Assembly: GCA_023807065.1 (NCBI GenBank) | Contig: JAJJLU010001064.1 | Coordinates: 1 to 10,864, forward strand | Length of the DNA: 10,864 nucleotides | From: Isotricha intestinalis | Lineage: Eukaryota > Ciliophora > Litostomatea > Vestibuliferida > Isotrichidae | Direction of reading: 5' to 3' | In this document: positions 6,697 to 10,864 of the stretch, piece after piece | Layout of the letters: every line of letters starts with the position of its first letter | How positions within the stretch are numbered: the first letter of the stretch is position 1 | Translations under genes and position numbers: made by a program | Notes under the pieces: model-generated | The model's database searches: none | What the model saw: only the letters and a program-made list of their open reading frames with translations | What the model was told of the DNA's origin: nothing

Positions 6697-8121
6697 TTAT
6701 TCATCACAATATAATTTCATATTTGAATCAATATTTTCATCAATTTTAGAAAGAACTTTTTTAAATTCATCAAGAGATTTTTGTTGTGTTTCAGAAAAAA
6801 GATCATTGTCAATAGTATTTGAAATAATATTATTTATAGGATTACCTTTTGTTTTTATCATATTTATTGCATTATTTATAATTGGATGTATTTTTTCTTC
6901 TTGAGAAGAAAATTGATTGTCATTTATATTTTCTTGATTTTGATTTTCATTTAATTTATTTTCTAAATTTTCTTTATCTTTATATAATTCATTTATTTTC
7001 AATTTCAATTGTTGAATTTTATTTCTATATCCTTTAATTTTTAACATATAATTATTTATTGTATTTGTATATGATTTTGTTTTTTCATTAAATAAATCAT
7101 TAGCTTCCTTTAAGTTTTTATTAAATTTTTGTAAATTTCCTCTTAATTCATTATTTTCTTTAAGTAATTCTTCTTTTTCAATAATTAATTTTTCTATTTG
7201 ATTTTGACTTTCTTTTGTTTGATTAATTATTTCATCATTATTTAATTGAAGTTTATTTAATTTATCTTTGAATAATTCTTCAAAATTTATATTTTTTTGT
7301 TTTAATTGTTCAATTAAATTATCTTTAATTTGGATTTCACTTGAAAATTTATTTAATTGTTCTTTTAAATTATTATTTTCTTTTTGTAAATTAATACTTT
7401 CTTCATTTAATTTACTTATTTTTTTTTCCAAATTTGTAATCTGTTCTATTATAATATTAGAATATTGTTCATTTATTAAATTATTAAAGTTATCTTGTTC
7501 ATTAATTACATTTTGTTTAAAATTATTATTAATCATTTCTTTTAAAGAAGAAATTATTCTTTCTAATTGTTTAATTTCTCCATTTTTAGTTTTTTTAAGT
7601 AAATTAATTTCATTTTCATATTCATTTTTTAATTCATTTATTTTATTTATTAATTTTGTGTTATCAAATTCTAATTTCAATTTTGTAATTTCTATTTCAT
7701 CTAATTTATCTGAAATACTTAAATATTTATTTACATTATTATTTTCATTTGATTCATTCGTTGTTTTATTTTTTTGGTTTAATTCTATTATTGTATAATT
7801 TAATTTTCTATTCTCTTCTTCTAATTCTTTTATTTTATTTTGATTTTCATTTATTTGATTTTTATTATTTTCTATTTGAAAATTTAATTCTTGTATTGAA
7901 GTTTCTTTTTTTTCTAAATTTTGATTAAAATTAATTTGCTCTTGTTCAAGAGTAGCATTTTTATTTTTTAAATTATTATTTTCAATTTGAAGATTTTTTA
8001 AATTGTTTTCAAGAGTTAAAATATAATTTTTAAGTTGTAAAAATTCATTATCTTCTTGATTTAAATCTAAATTCCTATTTATTACACTTTTTCCTATTTC
8101 AGCAGAAGTAAAAGTTGTCAT
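6697..8121 (-). CDS. Long coiled-coil protein
   Basis: This is a 474-residue, intronless frame with ATG in an A-run context (AAAAAATG). After a short non-coiled head (MTTFTSAEIGKSVINRNL) nearly the whole protein is coiled-coil, with heptads of Leu/Ile and Lys/Glu/Asn: about residues 25-115, 135-200 and 220-395, broken by Asn-rich hinges near 120-130 and 200-215. A less regular C-terminus (about 396-474) contains IHPIINNAINMIKTKG and ends in a further short helix and YCDE. No signal peptide or membrane span is present, so a cytoplasmic or cytoskeletal scaffold, tether or centrosome/golgin-like role is possible, but coiled coils give many false similarities and I assign no family. It is divergent from the palmitoyltransferase gene. 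The open frame on the opposite strand at 7268-7798 is an antisense shadow. Confidence 0.8.
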   Translation of the reverse strand: MTTFTSAEIGKSVINRNLDLNQEDNEFLQLKNYILTLENNLKNLQIENNNLKNKNATLEQEQINFNQNLEKKETSIQELNFQIENNKNQINENQNKIKELEEENRKLNYTIIELNQKNKTTNESNENNNVNKYLSISDKLDEIEITKLKLEFDNTKLINKINELKNEYENEINLLKKTKNGEIKQLERIISSLKEMINNNFKQNVINEQDNFNNLINEQYSNIIIEQITNLEKKISKLNEESINLQKENNNLKEQLNKFSSEIQIKDNLIEQLKQKNINFEELFKDKLNKLQLNNDEIINQTKESQNQIEKLIIEKEELLKENNELRGNLQKFNKNLKEANDLFNEKTKSYTNTINNYMLKIKGYRNKIQQLKLKINELYKDKENLENKLNENQNQENINDNQFSSQEEKIHPIINNAINMIKTKGNPINNIISNTIDNDLFSETQQKSLDEFKKVLSKIDENIDSNMKLYCDE

Positions 8122-9008
8122 TTTTTATAATTTATTTATTTAAAATAAGAAAAAAACTGAAAATTGTCATTTATAAATAAAGGTTTATTTTTTAATTTTC
8201 TTTTTCATAAAAAAAAACTTCATATATATTAGATGAGAATTTAAGAAAGAGTTAATTTAGAAAATAAAAGCTAAGTTATTTAAAAATTAAGAAAAAAAGA
8301 GAAATTGAATATGATAAATAATAATCAAAAAAAAAATGAATCAATAAAATTATATTTTTTTCAATTAATTAAATTTTTATTTTTTGTCTTTTTAAAAAAT
8401 AAAAACATTTTATATAAAGATAATTAATAAAAAATCTTTTAAAAATTAACTCTAAATTATTTTTTATTTAAAAATCTCTTCTCTGACAGGAAATTTATAT
8501 AAAGTTAATTATTACTGAAATAAGATTAATTTTTCATTTATAAGATAATAAATATTTTCCAGCAAATTATTTTTTTAAAATGAATACTAAAATTTAAAGA
8601 AAAGACAAACACAATAAACATAAATATAATTTTCACTAAGAATATTTTATTGTCTTTTTTTCTAAATTGAAAATATTATAAAAAGAATTATTCCTTCAAG
8701 TAGAGATAATAATCAATATATATAACCATTTTATTTTTGAGCTTATTAATTAATTATATTAATTAATTATCATTAATTATTTATTAATTAATTATCAAAA
8801 TAAAATTTATAAAATGAATAACCATCTTTTTCTATATAAAATATATAAGATTAAATAAGATATATTTTTATTCAATTTTCATCACATTTATTCTATCTTT
8901 AAATATAGAATTTTACTTCAATTATATAATATTTTGTTCTATTTTAATTAAGTTTTGAATTTTAATAAATATCAATTAAATAAATTTTTAAAAAAATATA
9001 ATTAAAAA
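8122..9008. other. Divergent intergenic region between coiled-coil and DHHC genes
   Basis: This 887-bp region lies between the starts of two divergent genes and should carry both promoters. It is almost pure A/T, with A and T runs throughout and one cluster of TTAATTAATTAT words at 8744-8796 listed separately. I found no recognisable transcription-factor site, tRNA, small RNA or open frame with support. Confidence 0.6.
8744..8796. repeat. TTAATTAATTAT direct and palindromic repeat cluster
   Basis: Within 53 bp the word TTAATTAATTA occurs three times (from about 8746, 8758 and 8784) with a shorter TTAATTAT near 8773. TTAATTAA is its own reverse complement, so the units can be read on either strand. 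It lies in the divergent promoter region about 215-265 bp upstream of the DHHC gene. It may simply be low-complexity AT expansion; a regulatory or nucleosome-excluding role is only a possibility. Confidence 0.45.
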
Positions 9009-9962
9009 ATGCAAATTCAAAATATACAAAGTTCTTTCCAAACAATAGGAGGAGAAACAACAATAAATCAAAGAATAGGAAATAACTTAATATTTTGTAA
9101 AGGAAAAATAATAGCAGGAGTAAAATATTATCATATATTTTTCAGTTTAATAATATTATCAACTCCAATAATATTATTAATATCTTCCTTAATTCAATTA
9201 TCAGAATATAATTCATCAATAATAATGACAATAATAACATTAATTATATATATATTAAGTGTCATATTAATATTTATAGGAGGATTATCAGATCCAGGAA
9301 TAATAGAAAGAAATAATGAATTTGCATGTTATGATAATAAAAAAACTATAATTAAAATAAATAAAAATGGGAATATTTTAAATTTAAATTTTTGTTATAC
9401 TTGTTTTCATTTTAGACCTCCAAGAACAAGTCATTGTGCAGAATGTGATAATTGTGTTGAAAAATTTGATCATCATTGTCTTTGGATGGGAAATTGTGTA
9501 GGAAAAAGAAATTATAAATTTTTTTATTATTTAATTTTTTTTGTTAGTTTAAATTGTTTTTTACAAATTTTTACAAGTATTTGTTTTATAATTTTTCTTT
9601 ATAAAGGAAAAAAAAGTAAAAGAAAAAATCTATATATTGTAATTTCTTTATCCTTGGTTATGTTTATTAATTTAATGATTTTAGTGTTTTTTTTAATGAA
9701 ATTATGTGTTCTTCATTCTTATTTATTAATTAAGGGGTCTACTTTTTATGAATATATTAAAAGAAAATATAATAATGCTATACAAAGACATCCTTTTAAT
9801 TATGGAATTTGTAGAAATTGTTATAATGTTTTATGTAGGAGAAGAGTTAAAGGAAAAGTTAATTTAACTGAAGAAAGAAATGATAATAGAATTACTGAAG
9901 AAAATATTAAAGTTACAAACTATATTAATTGTGAAAATAAAGAAATTGAAAAAAAAAAATAA
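9009..9962 (+). CDS. DHHC-type protein S-palmitoyltransferase
   Basis: This 317-residue protein is a complete member of the zDHHC family, which transfers palmitate to cysteines of target proteins at Golgi, ER or plasma membranes. Four membrane segments are predicted, at about 41-63, 70-92, 170-197 and 208-232. The DPG motif is at residues 95-97. The cysteine-rich domain (about 129-170) has all the usual Cys and His positions (CYTC, HCAECDNCV) and the catalytic Asp-His-His-Cys at 154-157, with Cys157 as the acyl acceptor, followed by WMGNCVGKRNYKFF. The TTxE motif after the fourth segment is altered: residues 244-248 are STFYE. The HPFNYGICRN segment at 261-270 matches the conserved C-terminal PaCCT region. 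The start ATG follows an A-rich leader. The tail (about 285-317) is charged. Length is typical. It is the last gene before the telomere and is transcribed towards it. The specific substrate cannot be told from sequence. Confidence 0.96.
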   Translation: MQIQNIQSSFQTIGGETTINQRIGNNLIFCKGKIIAGVKYYHIFFSLIILSTPIILLISSLIQLSEYNSSIIMTIITLIIYILSVILIFIGGLSDPGIIERNNEFACYDNKKTIIKINKNGNILNLNFCYTCFHFRPPRTSHCAECDNCVEKFDHHCLWMGNCVGKRNYKFFYYLIFFVSLNCFLQIFTSICFIIFLYKGKKSKRKNLYIVISLSLVMFINLMILVFFLMKLCVLHSYLLIKGSTFYEYIKRKYNNAIQRHPFNYGICRNCYNVLCRRRVKGKVNLTEERNDNRITEENIKVTNYINCENKEIEKKK

Positions 9963-10836
9963 TAAAAGGAAAATTAATTGAATTATATTATTTAATAAAA
10001 AAGATGATAATAAAATAAAATGTAATTTATATATGTGAAATGTTTAGTTAAAATTAAAATAAAAATTAATATTTTTCTTTAAATTTTAAATTATTTGTGA
10101 TTTTATTAGAAAGAAAAAAATCAATTGAAAAATATTAAGACTTATCATGAAATTATAAATATTAAGATATTAAAATTGATAATCTTTGATTCATTTGATA
10201 ATTTTGAATATCTATTTTTGATTCAACCTCATGAATACTCATTTTTTTCCTTATTTACTATATAAATATTGTTCCATTAAATGAATGAAGTAAAGAAAGG
10301 AATTTTAAATGTTTGAAGTTGATTGAATTAAATTGAAAAAAATTAATTATTAAATATCATTATTTTTTTTAAATTTAATGAATGATTAATAATTATTCAA
10401 TATTTTTGTAAATTATATAAACTAATATTTGAAGAATAAATTTGGTTATAATGATATATATTTTTTAAATAATATATAATTAATAAAGAAGTAATATTTC
10501 TTCTCAATGGAAAATTTAAAAGGAATATTTTTCTATTTAATAATTCAATTGAATCAGTTTTTCACTATTAAAGAAAGTTTTAGAATAGTCATTTAAAATT
10601 TTTTCTCTTCCAAACAATTGTAAATATATAAATATTTATTTAATAAAATTATATCATTTTTTGGCCTTTCTTTTAGATGAAATTTAATAATTATTTATGC
10701 TAAACCTTTTTAAATACATTTAAATTATTAAATTATATACTTTTCAATTAATATGATATTTTTATAAGAATTTAATTAAAATTTATTTTTTTTTTTATTT
10801 TTTTGCCGATGTTTCTCATTATTGTTTTTTAAATAT
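9963..10836. other. Subtelomeric AT-rich region, no convincing gene
   Basis: This 874-bp stretch lies between the DHHC gene and the telomere repeats and includes the DHHC 3' end. It is A/T-rich with a few more varied patches (about 10180-10260 and 10801-10825, the latter with GCCGATG). A 26-codon minus-strand frame starts at 10242 (MSIHEVESKIDIQNYQ) and ends at 10162, but it is too short and isolated to call. I see no tandem subtelomeric satellite, no transposon and no RNA gene. Confidence 0.55.
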
Positions 10837-10864
10837 ATTGGGGATTGGGGATTGGGGATTGGGG
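10837..10864 (+). repeat. Telomere repeats, four copies of ATTGGGG
   Basis: The window ends in four perfect, uninterrupted 7-bp units ATTGGGG (equivalently GGGGATT). G4 runs are almost absent elsewhere in this DNA, and the G-rich strand runs 5' to 3' toward the end of the sequence, the orientation of telomeres made by telomerase. The unit resembles the TTGGGG of Tetrahymena with one added A per repeat, and differs from TTAGGG, TTTAGGG and TTTTGGGG. The boundary with unique DNA is abrupt at 10836/10837. An internal or assembly-truncated array is the alternative, but position, orientation and perfection favour a true chromosome end. Confidence 0.85.

Noticed and set aside
7268..7798. 176-codon plus-strand open frame, Phe/Ser/Leu-rich
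   Set aside because: It is the antisense shadow of the coiled-coil gene; Asn/Lys/Glu-rich AT codons read backward give long open frames rich in Phe, Ile, Leu and Ser.
10162..10242. 26-codon minus-strand ORF starting MSIHEVESKID near the telomere
   Set aside because: The start context is plausible, but the frame is too short, has no homologue I recognise and no splice continuation.
10201..10260. GGTTGAATC on the minus strand as a tRNA B-box
   Set aside because: No matching A-box, acceptor stem or cloverleaf can be formed around it.
1..10864. Ciliate-type genetic code with TAA/TAG as Gln, suggested by the short intron and TTGGGG-like telomere
   Set aside because: The genes end naturally at single TAA codons with family-appropriate lengths (the radical SAM and DHHC proteins), and no gene reads through TAA, TAG or TGA.
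1..10864. CRISPR array, transposon or viral genes
   Set aside because: No regularly spaced direct repeats, no transposase, reverse transcriptase or capsid-like frames and no terminal inverted repeats were seen.

Overview
This is a very AT-rich (by eye roughly 80% or more) piece of eukaryotic nuclear DNA that runs to a chromosome end. The last 28 bases are four perfect copies of a G-rich heptamer, ATTGGGG, with the G-rich strand pointing outward, as expected for a telomere. Eukaryotic origin is also supported by a 27-nt GT...AG intron at 334-360, A-rich ATG contexts (AAATG or AAAATG before every predicted start), a DHHC palmitoyltransferase, an ER-type membrane protein and long Asn-rich coiled-coil proteins. 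All six stop codons visible are TAA, and no reading frame requires a reassigned stop. I cannot name the organism. A compact, intron-poor, AT-rich protist (or an anaerobic fungus) fits. The radical SAM gene, whose closest remembered relatives are in methanogens and Archaeoglobus, hints at an anaerobic lifestyle.

Layout, left to right: (1) 1-491, minus strand, 5' part of an Asn/Lys/Ser-rich protein gene split by the 27-nt intron. (2) 492-1256, intergenic, with gene-like but broken reading frames on the minus strand at about 773-1065. (3) 1257-1682, plus strand, a 141-aa protein of unknown function. (4) 1814-3094, minus strand, a complete radical SAM/SPASM peptide-modifying-type enzyme. (5) 3178-3597, minus strand, a 139-aa protein with a compact Cys cluster lying 83 bp upstream of the enzyme. 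(6) 3792-5729, minus strand, an acidic, ENLN-repeat-containing single-pass membrane protein with a signal peptide. (7) 5730-6696, AT-rich intergenic DNA. (8) 6697-8121, minus strand, a long coiled-coil protein. (9) 8122-9008, a divergent intergenic region with a TTAATTAATTAT repeat cluster. (10) 9009-9962, plus strand, a DHHC palmitoyltransferase. (11) 9963-10836, subtelomeric DNA without a convincing gene. (12) 10837-10864, telomere repeats.

The most interesting unit is the pair at 1814-3597. A SPASM-type radical SAM enzyme normally modifies ribosomally made peptides. Here it sits directly behind, and on the same strand as, a small Cys-containing protein. This looks like a bacterial or archaeal-style RiPP (ribosomally synthesised and post-translationally modified peptide) cassette inside a eukaryotic, near-telomeric region, probably gained by horizontal transfer. 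The substrate role of the 139-aa protein is inference from position and size. The other genes look like ordinary protist housekeeping or lineage-specific genes, with no evident link to the pair.
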